A stretch of DNA of 64,000 nucleotides, from contig NZ_JAGKQQ010000001.1 of the NCBI RefSeq assembly GCF_017939745.1, positions 5,828,001 through 5,892,000 on the forward strand. Direction: 5' to 3'. Positions 53,728 through 62,024 of this stretch are shown here, in pieces. The DNA is from Gemmata palustris. GTDB taxonomy: Bacteria > Planctomycetota > Planctomycetia > Gemmatales > Gemmataceae. Position numbers and translations under genes: made by a program. The notes below the pieces were generated by a model. That model had not been told where the DNA came from and searched no databases. It saw nothing but the letters and a program-made list of their open reading frames with translations. Positions within the stretch are counted from its first letter, which is position 1. Each line of letters opens with the position of its first letter.

Positions 53728-54724
53728 GCGTGTCCCGAAGGTGGCGATCAGCGGTGTGCAAATGGCTGTACGTGGTCGCCACCATTTTACCGTCCGCGTG
53801 ACCGAGAAGCTCCGCGACGGTGAGGTGGTCAGCACCGCTCTCCAGCAGCCGCTCACAGAAACCGTGCCGGAAGTCATAGGCTGCGAATTTGATCCCGAAG
53901 TGCTTCTTGAGTCGCCCGAACCGACACGACATCGCTTGAGCGGTCCACGGCACGCCATCCTCGTTTAAAAACACCGGGCCGGTCGGGTTGTCGCGCACCA
54001 GGACGGCGAGAATCAATCGGGCGGGTGGGGTCAGGTGGATCACCCGGGGCCGCTTCTTGCCCTTGGCCTCTTCCGCCGGGAACACGACCCGCTCGCGGCC
54101 GAACTCGACGTGGCGGGCCTCGATCCGCTTCGACTCCTGGGGGCGGCACCCGCTCTCCCACGAGAACTCCAGCAGAAGGGCGAAGGGATCACCGGGAGGG
54201 TAGTGGGCCTTGATCTTCTTCCAGTCGGCGGGAGAGACGGCATTCTCTCGGCGGTTCGGCTTCGGTTTTTCGATGTGCTTAATTGGGGTGGCCGGGATGT
54301 AGCCGAGTTTTTCGCCCCAGTTAAAGGGCCGTTGGATGGCAACGATTCCGCCCCGCCGGTAAGCCGGTCCCCAATCCTCGTGCGAATCCGCCCATTCGAC
54401 GACGTGGAACGGTTTCAGGTCGGCCACGGGTTGGCGGCAGACAGCGGGGGAGAAATTCAGGAAGTCTTGGATGTGGTCGCGGTACCACTCGAAGGTCCGC
54501 TTCTCCCGGTGCTTCTCGCACCAGTCGAGGAACTTGTCGAAGATTTCGACGGTGGTGGGACCGGTTGGAACTGTGGGAGCGGGGAGGTCTTTGACCGCCA
54601 TCAGCTCATGGAAGAGCCGATCCGCCTCGGCCTTATCGGAGCCGAGGTTGTGGCGGTCGCCGTTGATTGTAACGAAGTACGCGTTGCGATCAGCCCGGAA
54701 CCAGGGCTTGGGAGTGCGGGCCAC
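53696..54724 (-). CDS. Tyrosine integrase of element 1
   Basis: 342 aa. N-terminal AP2/SAM-like DNA-binding region (FLDWCEKHREKRTFEWYRDHIQDFLNF). Catalytic domain: Arg in WESGCRPQESKRIEARHVEF, then AAYDFRHGFCERLLESG (Arg of the HxxR box, with Tyr in the usual His place), LLGHADGKMVATTYSHL with the nucleophile Tyr. Its start faces the 3' end of tRNA-Asp 170 bp away, the standard layout for integration into a tRNA gene. Confidence 0.93.
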   Translation of the reverse strand: MARTPKPWFRADRNAYFVTINGDRHNLGSDKAEADRLFHELMAVKDLPAPTVPTGPTTVEIFDKFLDWCEKHREKRTFEWYRDHIQDFLNFSPAVCRQPVADLKPFHVVEWADSHEDWGPAYRRGGIVAIQRPFNWGEKLGYIPATPIKHIEKPKPNRRENAVSPADWKKIKAHYPPGDPFALLLEFSWESGCRPQESKRIEARHVEFGRERVVFPAEEAKGKKRPRVIHLTPPARLILAVLVRDNPTGPVFLNEDGVPWTAQAMSCRFGRLKKHFGIKFAAYDFRHGFCERLLESGADHLTVAELLGHADGKMVATTYSHLHTADRHLRDTLKKASGDASA

Positions 54725-54821
54725 AGAACACCCTCCGGCAAGAGAAACCGTGTTGGGAGCACCACACGGCAGCCTTCGGGTTGCTGGCCCTCGGTCCGGT
54801 TGCAGCCGGGCCGGGGGTTTC

Positions 54822-54882
54822 TTCTGTACCGCGATTCTGTACCGAACACTTCAAGGCAGGTAAGGACTCGTCGTAAGTCCTT
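54822..54882. promoter_or_regulatory. att-region arm repeats and hairpin beside tRNA-Asp
   Basis: TTCTGTACCG occurs twice (54822-54831 and 54836-54845), as expected for integrase arm sites. AAGGACT-CGTCGTA-AGTCCTT (54862-54882) is a perfect 7-bp hairpin followed by TGTTTTCT on the plus strand. Confidence 0.45.
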
Positions 54883-54893
54883 TGTTTTCTAGC

Positions 54894-54966
<73 letters not shown>

Positions 54967-54992
54967 AAATCCTTGCAATCCTAGGCGATCAG

Positions 54993-55022
54993 CACCTTTC
55001 GGCCTTCTCACCTTTCGGCCTT
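54993..55022. repeat. Direct repeat CACCTTTCGGCCTT x2
   Basis: 54993-55006 and 55009-55022, identical 14-mers between tRNA-Asp and the second integrase. Suggestive of recombinase arm sites for element 2. Confidence 0.6.
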
Positions 55023-55103
55023 TGACACCTGGAGTGACACCCGGTATCGTTTGGCCGTGGAGTCAGTTGGTGTAACAACTGGCCCCGACACCGTGAAACC
55101 CGC

Positions 55104-56297
55104 ATGATGAGCAGTCACATGTCTGAAGCGAATTCTACTCCCGATGCGCCCGGTGGCAAGTCTCCCAAACCGAACAAACCCTACCCCGATTTCCCACTGT
55201 TTCCCCACGTAACGAATCGCTGGGCAAAGAAGATTCGCGGGAAGTTGCATTACTTCGGACCGTGGAGGGATCCTGACGGCGCCCTCAAGAGGTACCTCGA
55301 GCAGAAGGTTGCGCTCCACTCCGGGCGCAAGCCCCGCGAGGACACGTCCGGATTCACGGTGAAGGATCTGGCGAATCAGTTCCTCAACGCGAAGCAGAAC
55401 CTCGTCAACTCCGGCGAGCTGGCGCAGCGCTCGTGGGACGATTACAAGGCCGCCTGCGCGCTCTGCGTCGATCACTTCGGCAAGAACCGGATCGTTGCGG
55501 ACCTCGGCCCCGACGACTTCGCTGAGCTGCGCGCGACAATGGCTGAGAAGTGGGGGCCGGTCACGCTCGGGAACGTGATCCAGCGCATCCGAGTGGCCTT
55601 CAAGTTCGCGAGTGACAACGACCTGATCGACCGCCCGGTGCGGTACGGCCAGGCGTTCAAGCGGCCGTCCCGGAAAGTGGTCCGCGTCGATCGAGCCAAG
55701 AAGGGGCCGAAGCTGTTCGCGCCCGCGGTGATTCACCAACTACTCGCGGTGGCCAGCAAGCCGATGCGAGCAATGATCCTCCTGGGCATCAACGGCGGGC
55801 TCGGGAACTCCGACTGCGGGCGGTTGCCGCAGAGTGCCGTGAACCTCGAAACCGGGTTGATTGACTTCCCCCGGCCCAAAACCGGCATCCCGCGCCGGTG
55901 CGCCCTATGGCCCGAAACCGTCGCGGCGCTCCGGGATGCCTTGGCAGTTCGCCCGAACCCGAAGGATGAGTCCGATACGGACCTGGTGTTCATCACGAAG
56001 TACGGGTTGCCGTGGGCCAAGGACAGCGCCGATCAGACACTCGCGAAGGAGTTCGGGAAGCTGCTCCGCTCACTCAAGCTCGGCGGGCGAACGGGGCTCG
56101 GGTTCTACACCCTACGGCACACGTTCCGCACCGTTGCCGACGAGGCCAAGGACCAACCCGCGGTTGATTACGTGATGGGTCACGAGTCCGGGCACATGTC
56201 GTCCCACTACCGCGAAACGATCAGCGACGAGAGGCTCAGGGCCGTCAGCGACTTCGTGCGGAAGTGGGTGTTGGGGCCGGATGTTGTTGCGGCGTAG
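55104..56297 (+). CDS. Tyrosine integrase of element 2 (planctomycete type)
   Basis: 397 aa; starts at 55104, 55107 or 55119 are possible. The N-terminal WAKKIRGKLHYFGPWRDPDGALKRYLEQK resembles the leading DNA-binding segment of planctomycete element integrases. Catalytic half: GINGGLGNSDCGRLP region, FYTLRHTFRTVADEAKDQPAVDYVMGHESGHMSSHYRETISDERLRAV with HTFR-type box, GH and the Tyr of HYRE. It points away from the tRNA, so it belongs to a different element than the minus-strand integrase. Confidence 0.9.
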   Translation: MMSSHMSEANSTPDAPGGKSPKPNKPYPDFPLFPHVTNRWAKKIRGKLHYFGPWRDPDGALKRYLEQKVALHSGRKPREDTSGFTVKDLANQFLNAKQNLVNSGELAQRSWDDYKAACALCVDHFGKNRIVADLGPDDFAELRATMAEKWGPVTLGNVIQRIRVAFKFASDNDLIDRPVRYGQAFKRPSRKVVRVDRAKKGPKLFAPAVIHQLLAVASKPMRAMILLGINGGLGNSDCGRLPQSAVNLETGLIDFPRPKTGIPRRCALWPETVAALRDALAVRPNPKDESDTDLVFITKYGLPWAKDSADQTLAKEFGKLLRSLKLGGRTGLGFYTLRHTFRTVADEAKDQPAVDYVMGHESGHMSSHYRETISDERLRAVSDFVRKWVLGPDVVAA

Positions 56298-56385
56298 CGC
56301 ATGCCTTCAAAACTGGCAAATGCCAAATGCGCTCACATTATGGAATACTTCGGCAACTACTCAGAAGGAGCTGGGGTGGCATTTT

Positions 56386-56928
56386 TCAGAGCCGGCAGTC
56401 GCGGACATTGGCCTCGATTAACTGGGTAAATCGCGCCCAAGTCTCGGGTTGCTCGAACGCCTTAATTGGCACCAAGTAGAACACCTGCTGCCTCGTGGCG
56501 AGCATGACCAACCCTCCAGCCCGCTCGGCGCGAATGATGGTCGGCCACGTCATAAACCCGGAGAAACTTTTCCCTACCACCTCTATCCCGTCGTCCGTGA
56601 AGGTGTAGGTTCGCGGCTCCCGAAGTTCCTCAGCTGTCTCCCACCGCTTCCGAGCCGCGAAGTAGGTGGCAATTGGGGTGTACACAAAGACGGCGCCCGC
56701 GAGAAGAAGGGCGGGCACCGCGAAGGCGTATCCCTCCACTCCCTGTGGTAACTGGACCAAGTTCGGCTTTACCAACGCCATGAGAGGGACGAACGCAAGC
56801 ACGCCCAGCCAGAACAGTGCGATCAGCGCGACGAGCCTCATCCGGCGAATTCCAACCACCCAGTTCAATCGCAGGAACTCGCGGAAGGTTGGGGTCACCC
56901 GCACCACGATTGAAGTATCTGAGGGCAT
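56386..56928 (-). CDS. YcxB-like membrane protein, 180 aa
   Basis: Two TM segments (LVALIALFWLGVLAFVPLMALV and YAFAVPALLLAGAVFVYTPIATYF). The C-terminal YcxB-like domain is YTFTDDGIEVVGKSFSGFMTWPTIIRAERAGGLVMLATRQQVFYLVPIKAFEQPE. PH-like fold on the cytoplasmic side in the family; biological role unknown. Cargo gene of element 2. Confidence 0.8.
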   Translation of the reverse strand: MPSDTSIVVRVTPTFREFLRLNWVVGIRRMRLVALIALFWLGVLAFVPLMALVKPNLVQLPQGVEGYAFAVPALLLAGAVFVYTPIATYFAARKRWETAEELREPRTYTFTDDGIEVVGKSFSGFMTWPTIIRAERAGGLVMLATRQQVFYLVPIKAFEQPETWARFTQLIEANVRDCRL

Positions 56929-57005
56929 GGGAGGCCATTGGATCGAAGTTGAGCGCGGAATTTTTTTAGAGGATCGTGTCCGGCGGGGAAAAGTGTGACG
57001 CCGGG

Positions 57006-57293
57006 CTACTTCTTGGGAGGCTTCTTCTTCGGGGCCGGTTTGGGCGGATCAGCGTCGTCGTTATCCGCCTCTCCGGGCAGGTTACCGACGTCGAAGTCAG
57101 AGACCGAGATGCCGAGGGCACGTGCCAGCTTTCGCACGGTGACCCAGGCCGGTTCCGATTCGCCCTTCTCGAGAAGTGAAATGGCCTGTTTGCTTACCCC
57201 CGATTTCTTGGCAAGCGCGTATTGCGATAAGGCCGCTGCCTCACGCAGTTCTTTAAGGCGTTCGCCAAACGTCGGGCCGGTTGCCACAAGCAC
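57006..57293 (-). CDS. XRE/Cro-CI family repressor of element 2
   Basis: 95 aa from GTG 57293 (GGAGGG 8 nt upstream; longer frames lack such a site). FGERLKELREAAALSQYALAKKSGVSKQAISLLEKGESEPAWVTVRKLARALGISVSDFD is a complete XRE HTH. Lys/Pro-rich tail follows. Divergent from the element's gene row across a region with an inverted repeat and promoter, the layout of a lysogeny-type switch. Confidence 0.9.
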   Translation of the reverse strand: MLVATGPTFGERLKELREAAALSQYALAKKSGVSKQAISLLEKGESEPAWVTVRKLARALGISVSDFDVGNLPGEADNDDADPPKPAPKKKPPKK

Positions 57294-57368
57294 AGTTCCA
57301 ACCCTCCCAGAAGGCGATAGCTGACCGCACGCCCGCATTCCGGAATCAAAAGTCTTGTATCGGCTATC

Positions 57369-57440
57369 CTGCTCTTAAACTTAACGCGATTACAAAAAGC
57401 GACAAGAGCAGTTGACCGGACAATTGCGCTTGACTATGGT
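57369..57440 (+). promoter_or_regulatory. Operator and promoter for element 2 genes
   Basis: CTGCTCTT (57369-57376) and AAGAGCAG (57404-57411) form a perfect 8-bp inverted repeat with 27-nt spacing. Immediately right is TTGACC (57412-57417), a 17-bp spacer and TATGGT (57435-57440), a good sigma-70-type promoter reading towards 57546. Probable target of the adjacent XRE protein. Confidence 0.65.
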
Positions 57441-57545
57441 TCACCAAACGGCCGATGAGTGGTTACGAAAAAGGCTCGCCCGGAGCTAGCACTCCGAGCG
57501 AGCCAGTGATGAGTGTCCCTACCCTGCAACAGGAGTGAACGACCC

Positions 57546-57935
57546 ATGCCCGCAACTGTACCCGCCTCCGCGCCGCGGAGCAAGCCCCCCCGCGCACCCG
57601 CGCCCGATCTCGCCTACGCCCTCAAACTCTGGCGGGCGCTGGCCAAGTCCGGCTTTATGACCGACGCGAACGTGATCGCGAAGGCCGCTCAGGATCTGCT
57701 CCGTATGATCGAGCGGTTCCAGGAAGAGCACACCCCGGGTTCGCTCATCCATGAACTGAACAGGGCGGGGGTTCACCCAACGACCGGTGACGGTTACCCG
57801 GCTTCCCTGGCGAAGAACGTGCTCGGCGACCTGGCCGGCCTCGCGTGGTGCCTCGAGTCCGCGGTCGCGTTCATCACGTCCGAGCTGCTCGAGGAACCGC
57901 CGGCCGAGCTGAAAGGGGGCGCACGTCATGGCTGA
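57546..57935 (+). CDS. Hypothetical protein, 129 aa (element 2)
   Basis: AGGAG 15 nt upstream of ATG. Pro/Ala-rich N-terminus, then PDLAYALKLWRALAKSGFMTDANVIAKAAQDLLRMIERFQEEH and a helical end AGLAWCLESAVAFITSELLEEP. Overlaps the next gene by 8 nt. Unknown. Confidence 0.6.
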   Translation: MPATVPASAPRSKPPRAPAPDLAYALKLWRALAKSGFMTDANVIAKAAQDLLRMIERFQEEHTPGSLIHELNRAGVHPTTGDGYPASLAKNVLGDLAGLAWCLESAVAFITSELLEEPPAELKGGARHG

Positions 57936-58422
57936 TCTCATCCCGTTCGCCGGTGAGCGGAACACGCTCCCCGCAGACCCGACGCCGTTGCTCGCGCTGG
58001 CCCGTGCTCCGCTATCGCGGCGTCGTTACTTCCAGGAGTTCTCCCCCGAACACCAGGAGGCGGAAGTTCAGCAGCACGCGCGCGGTCTCGCGATCGCGGC
58101 GAGCGATATCGGGAAGTCCGCGGCCCGGATCGGCACCGCATTGCGACTGCTCACCACCGAGGTGGACCGGTTCCTCGAGCAGTGGCCCGACGATGCCGCG
58201 GCTGAAGCTGCGAGACTCGCCGCCATCGTCGCAGCGGGGCTGGATCCTAATACCGAACGGTCCCTTACTGGTTGTGGCCCGGAGCACATCCAAGGCACGG
58301 CGGAGGAACTCCGGATCTGGCAACCGGTGCTGAACATCGTGCGGGAGCGGTTGGGCGCGCTCGAGCTGCCCGGCATCACCACGAACCAACAACGGCAAAC
58401 ATCCGAGCGGAGGGCAGCATGA
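57928..58422 (+). CDS. Hypothetical protein, 164 aa (element 2)
   Basis: Starts ADLIPFAGERNTLPADPTPLLALARAPLSRRRYFQEFSPEHQEAEVQQHARGLAIAASDIGKSAARIGTALRLLTTEVDRFLEQWP; all-helical. Coupled by ATGA to the next gene. Unknown. Confidence 0.6.
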   Translation: MADLIPFAGERNTLPADPTPLLALARAPLSRRRYFQEFSPEHQEAEVQQHARGLAIAASDIGKSAARIGTALRLLTTEVDRFLEQWPDDAAAEAARLAAIVAAGLDPNTERSLTGCGPEHIQGTAEELRIWQPVLNIVRERLGALELPGITTNQQRQTSERRAA

Positions 58423-58787
58423 AAGCCAAAGGGAAAAAGCCTGTGGAACGGAGACCGCGTTCGCGCGCGGACGTGTTCAGTGCGAGCGGTCCGAACCTCG
58501 TGGGCGCCGAGCTGTGCCAGCTCATCCTCCAGGTCCGGGACAAGCTCAAGGACTTCAAGGAACCCGAGGAGCGAGAGCGACTCAGAGAGGAACTCCGCGA
58601 CGCCGACCTCGCCCCGGAACTGACCGAAGACGAGGGCATTCGGCTGGACGACATCTTCCGGGGTGTTGTAGCGCTACGCACGCTGCTGCCCATGATCTAC
58701 GTCACGATCTTTGACGTGATGTGGGAGCTGCCCAAAGCCCCCGACACGCCGAAGAACAAACCGCGGTTCGCGCGGCCAGTGAGCTGA
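58419..58787 (+). CDS. Hypothetical protein, 122 aa (element 2)
   Basis: Basic N-terminus KAKGKKPVERRPRSRADVFSASGPNLVGAELCQLILQVRDKLKDFKEPEERERLREELRDADLAPELTEDEGIRLDDIFRGVVALRTLLPMIYVTIFDVMWELP; acidic helical middle and hydrophobic end. Unknown. Confidence 0.6.
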   Translation: MKAKGKKPVERRPRSRADVFSASGPNLVGAELCQLILQVRDKLKDFKEPEERERLREELRDADLAPELTEDEGIRLDDIFRGVVALRTLLPMIYVTIFDVMWELPKAPDTPKNKPRFARPVS

Positions 58788-58830
58788 GTGTAAACTGTGC
58801 GACCACCGCGCCACCGGGAGTAGCTACCCG

Positions 58831-59691
58831 GTGAAGGCGGCGACCGAGGAACGGCGGTCTCGTACCCGCCCGCCCAAGGCCGCCGCCGGCGCGGCTACTC
58901 CCGAGTACGAGGAACCAATGTCAGACACTGTTGAGTTTTTGCGTAACCAAATCGCCCTTCGCCTGGCGGCTCTCGAGCCTTCACTTGCCCCCTACATCCA
59001 TCGGCCGGATGTGCGAGCGTTTCAAAAAGAGGCGACGGAGAGACTCCGAGCCGAACCGGTTCATATGGCCGTTCACCCCGAATGGGCTGAACGCTGCATC
59101 AGGGGGCTGAACAAGACCGTGGCGACGATTGACCTGAATTGCAAGTTGATCGCACTGGGTCACAACCCACCAGGATGGAACCAGTATGAGTGGAACGTTC
59201 TCGCCACCTTGGCTGGGATGCAAGAATGCGACATGGAGGATGACGCGCAGGCGTACCAACTGCTCGTCATTCTTGACGGAAGGGCTCGAGAAGTTGATGC
59301 AGCCGAGCGCCGTCGGGCCACCTCCGCACACCACAACGAATCACACCAAGCGCCCCAGGAGCCGCAACGGGTCGAAAAGAATGATGCCGAACAGCCAAAA
59401 TCAGCCGACGAATTCAGTCCGTACCGAATCGAAGGGCAGCACTTGTTTGTGGAATCGTTTAAAGAACCGGTCAAGCTGACAGCCAACCAGCGCAAAACGC
59501 TAGCGTTCGTGATCGCTGCCGGTGAGGAGGGTGCAGTGCTTTCCAAGGCGGCCGGAGTACCGCCCGACTACTCCAATTACATCAGGCAAATCAAAGACAA
59601 GTTGGCCGTCGCAGAATTGCCCGACTACATCCGCACACCAGGCGACGACGGCAAGGGAGTGGGTGGGGTTTATGCGATCCGACGGTTATAA
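58831..59691 (+). CDS. Hypothetical protein with C-terminal winged-helix-like domain (element 2)
   Basis: GTG 58831 gives 286 aa; ATG 58918 (SDTVEFLRNQIALRLAALE) may be the true start since the first 29 residues are low-complexity. Helical N-terminal half, charged linker, then FSPYRIEGQHLFVESFKEPVKLTANQRKTLAFVIAAGEEGAVLSKAAGVPPDYSNYIRQIKDKLAVAELPDYIRTPGDDGKGVGGVYAIRRL. This looks like a winged-helix transcription-factor domain (…YIRTPGDDGKGVGGVYAI as wing). Confidence 0.6.
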   Translation: MKAATEERRSRTRPPKAAAGAATPEYEEPMSDTVEFLRNQIALRLAALEPSLAPYIHRPDVRAFQKEATERLRAEPVHMAVHPEWAERCIRGLNKTVATIDLNCKLIALGHNPPGWNQYEWNVLATLAGMQECDMEDDAQAYQLLVILDGRAREVDAAERRRATSAHHNESHQAPQEPQRVEKNDAEQPKSADEFSPYRIEGQHLFVESFKEPVKLTANQRKTLAFVIAAGEEGAVLSKAAGVPPDYSNYIRQIKDKLAVAELPDYIRTPGDDGKGVGGVYAIRRL

Positions 59692-59825
59692 CCCGGATCT
59701 CCGGAACCTCGGTTTTTCTCGGCTTCTGCCTCGGCTTCTTCGGCTTCTCTGGGGCGTGCCTTAGGCAATCGGCGAGCGATAGTAATGGTGTGCCGCGTGC
59801 CATGACACTTAACGGGAGGCTGACG

Positions 59826-59952
59826 ATGGGTTCCCAGACGCTTTTGCTCCGACAGGACGCTGCCGACCGCCTCGGAGTCCACTTCGCGAAGCTCGAGCGG
59901 TTGCGTCACAAGGGCCACATTCCCGAAGCGGTGCAAGCCGGGCGGTACTTCC
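59826..59952 (+). pseudogene. Excisionase-like gene, 5' part, split by ISKra4-type IS
   Basis: MGSQTLLLRQDAADRLGVHF, AKLERLRHKGHIPEAVQAGRYF: HTH_17-like N-terminus. After the 9-bp target site the frame runs into the IS and stops 4 codons later. Removing the IS and one target copy restores an uninterrupted 71-codon gene continuing at 61370. Confidence 0.85.
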
Positions 59953-60029
59953 GGGTGTCCCTGTAGATTTTGGCAGGCGGTAGTGGTTAGGCTGTTGGTC
60001 CTTGCACTTTTTGACTCTGGGAGGCACGG

Positions 60030-60299
60030 ATGCCGACGCTAACCATCGAGTACCAGACCGACGCGGAACGACTGATTTTGGAGCAGGCGCTGGCGTTTTT
60101 CGCTCAGATGCGACACGTCGGTGCCACCGCTCCCGATGGTACGGTACTGGCCGCTTGTGAACGAGTCGCCCTCGACTCCGGACGCGAACTCGTCCGCGAC
60201 ACGTTGGCTTCCGCCGTCCAGAGTCGCGCCGACACCACCGATGCTTCCCAAAAAAGTCGGGCAGCAGGCTCAAAGGACGACGCCCCCGCTGGCTCTTGA
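60030..60299 (+). CDS. ISKra4-type transposase, ORF A
   Basis: 89 aa with GGGAGG before ATG. PTLTIEYQTDAERLILEQALAFFAQMRHVGATAPDGTVLAACERVALDSGRELVRDTLASAVQSRADTT: the N-terminal region of ISKra4 transposases. Its stop overlaps ORF B's TTG (TTGA). An A6 run at 60250-60255 could allow a -1 shift joining it to ORF B. Confidence 0.8.
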   Translation: MPTLTIEYQTDAERLILEQALAFFAQMRHVGATAPDGTVLAACERVALDSGRELVRDTLASAVQSRADTTDASQKSRAAGSKDDAPAGS

Positions 60300-61333
60300 C
60301 GGCACTCGGGCGCATCCGCCTCCGCCGTCAGTACGCCATCCGCGCCGATGGCGGAGCGTTCCCGGCCGATGCCGTTCTGGGAGCCGAGGGGTATGTAACG
60401 ACCGCCGCACAGCGGATGGCGGTTCTGGCCGGTGCGAGGGATTCCTTTGCGCGTGCGGAAGTAACGCTGCGTGAGTTGGCCGGTTGGGAGTTAGACGACG
60501 AGGTGATTCGCCAACTCACACACGCCGCCGCGAAGAGTCTGAGGGCCTCCCGCGAGCATCGCGCCGACGCCGAACGATTCGCAACGGCCGGGGGAGTCGT
60601 CGAGGTGCAAATCGACGCCGGGAAGGTGAACACCACGACCGGATGGCGGGACATCAAGTTGGGCGTGGTTTGCAAGCGAGAGCGGGGGAAGTCCGCGACG
60701 CCCGAAAAGTGGAGCGACCGCGTGTTGCCGCCCCCAACGATTCGGACCGTGGTGGCCAACGTCGAGGGCGCGAGCATTTTCGCGGAGCGCGTGCGAGCGG
60801 AGGCGGATCGCCTGAAGGTGACCACCGCCAGCGACGTGACGGTATTGGGTGACGGCGCGGAGTGGATCTGGAATCTGGCGGCCGATGTGTTGCCCCAGGC
60901 CGCCGGTGTATTGGACGTGTATCACGCGATCGAGCACATCGGGACTGCGGTGAAGGCGATCTGGGGTGAGACGGCGGAGGCGACCGCTCGTCGGCAGAGC
61001 GCCTTGTTGGCCGTGGTGACGGATGGGAAAGCCGGGATCGAGCGGTGGATCGCCGATACGTTCGGCGCGTTGCCGTCGGAATCCAACGGAGACGTGTTGC
61101 GGGCGTTGGCGCGTTACCTCGGCTCGCACCCGACGCGGTTGGGCTACGCGCAACGGCTGGCAAATGGTCGGAGTATCGGCAGCGGGTTAATCGAGGGTTC
61201 GGTGAAGCAGTTGGTGAATCGCCGGATGAAACTAACCGGCGCGCGGTGGCGCGTGGAACACGTCGGGCCGCTGGTGGAACTGGCGGCCGTCATCGAGACC
61301 CCAGACTGGCACGACTTCTGGACCGCCGCTTGA
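60296..61333 (+). CDS. ISKra4-type transposase, ORF B (catalytic)
   Basis: 345 aa. VEVQIDAGKVNTTTGWRDIKLGVVCKRERG (first Asp), TVLGDGAEWIWNLAADVLPQAAGVLDVYHAIEHI (Asp in GDG, YHAIEH), and GRSIGSGLIEGSVKQLVNRRMKLTGARWR (Glu in GSGLIEG) are diagnostic ISKra4 blocks. The -1 frame is open back to the A6 run in ORF A, so a fusion transposase is likely. Confidence 0.9.
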   Translation: MTALGRIRLRRQYAIRADGGAFPADAVLGAEGYVTTAAQRMAVLAGARDSFARAEVTLRELAGWELDDEVIRQLTHAAAKSLRASREHRADAERFATAGGVVEVQIDAGKVNTTTGWRDIKLGVVCKRERGKSATPEKWSDRVLPPPTIRTVVANVEGASIFAERVRAEADRLKVTTASDVTVLGDGAEWIWNLAADVLPQAAGVLDVYHAIEHIGTAVKAIWGETAEATARRQSALLAVVTDGKAGIERWIADTFGALPSESNGDVLRALARYLGSHPTRLGYAQRLANGRSIGSGLIEGSVKQLVNRRMKLTGARWRVEHVGPLVELAAVIETPDWHDFWTAA

Positions 61334-61360
61334 GCGTTGCCAAAATCTACAGGGACACCC

Positions 61361-61458
61361 GGTACTTCCTGTACCCCTCGGACAAGATCGACTCGATCAA
61401 GGAACGGCTGATCGCCCAAGGCCTCATCAAGCTGCAGTCCGAAGCGATCGCGGCCTGA
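61361..61458 (+). pseudogene. Excisionase-like gene, 3' part
   Basis: Continues GRYF as LYPSDKIDSIKERLIAQGLIKLQSEAIAA and stops at 61458. Together with 59826-59952 it encodes a 71-aa HTH protein; see that entry. A recombination directionality factor or HTH regulator of element 2 is probably inactivated. Confidence 0.85.
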
Positions 61459-61571
61459 ACCACCTGGTGAATCTGGAGCGCGGTACCGACCCGCGCTTCA
61501 TTTTGGACTTTGAAATAGGTAGTGCCGATACTTTTTACAAAATCGATTGGCAATCCAGATGGAGAGCTGTC

Positions 61572-61940
61572 GTGGTTAAGCCCGCAAATGGTCCGAACGA
61601 GCCCGCCCCGGCGCGTGGCCGCGACGACTTCGCTCGGTTCGTTAACGAGGTGATTGAAGCGGTCCGCACCGAGTTGCACGCCGCACCCGGTCTGACCCCT
61701 AACGAGGTGGCCAGCGTTCTGCGTGTCAGTCAGGGCAAAGTGCTCGCGTGGATCACGAGCGGCGAATTGGTTGCCACGAACACCGCGGCTGCGCTGTGCG
61801 GAAAGCCGCGCTGGGTCGTGAGCGCTTCAGCGCTCGAGGCGTTTCGCAAGAAGAGGAGTAGCCTGCCGCTGCCCAAGGTAGCGCGCCGACGCCGACCATC
61901 AGGGCTGGTCGATTACTTCCCCGACAGTGAGGCTGCCTGA
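61572..61940 (+). CDS. HTH protein, 122 aa (element 2)
   Basis: GTG 61572 with GGAGAG 5 nt upstream preferred over GTG 61467. After a Pro-rich start: LTPNEVASVLRVSQGKVLAWITSGELVATNTAAALCGKPRWVVSASALEAFRKKR, an excisionase-type HTH_17 winged helix. Basic tail SLPLPKVARRRRPSGLVDYF. It may now serve as the only intact excisionase-like regulator of the element. Confidence 0.75.
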   Translation: MVKPANGPNEPAPARGRDDFARFVNEVIEAVRTELHAAPGLTPNEVASVLRVSQGKVLAWITSGELVATNTAAALCGKPRWVVSASALEAFRKKRSSLPLPKVARRRRPSGLVDYFPDSEAA

Positions 61941-62024
61941 AAACGCCGACACCCCGGCTGTAACCGAGGTGTGACGCACAACACAAACTAACTGGCCCGG
62001 CAAGGCCTTCGAGGAGCTACCAAC

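Larger units (their letters stand above)
59953..61360 (+). mobile_element. ISKra4-family insertion sequence, 1408 bp
   Basis: Perfect 23-bp terminal inverted repeats (59953-59975 and 61338-61360, starting GGGTGTCCCTGTAG), flanked by the 9-bp target duplication GGTACTTCC (59944-59952 and 61361-61369). Two overlapping transposase frames. A 9-bp duplication is typical of ISKra4. The perfect ends and duplication indicate a recent insertion. Confidence 0.95.

Noticed and set aside
54862-54882. Hairpin next to tRNA-Asp as the tRNA terminator
   Set aside because: The T-rich tract lies on the plus-strand side, whereas the tRNA is transcribed on the minus strand.
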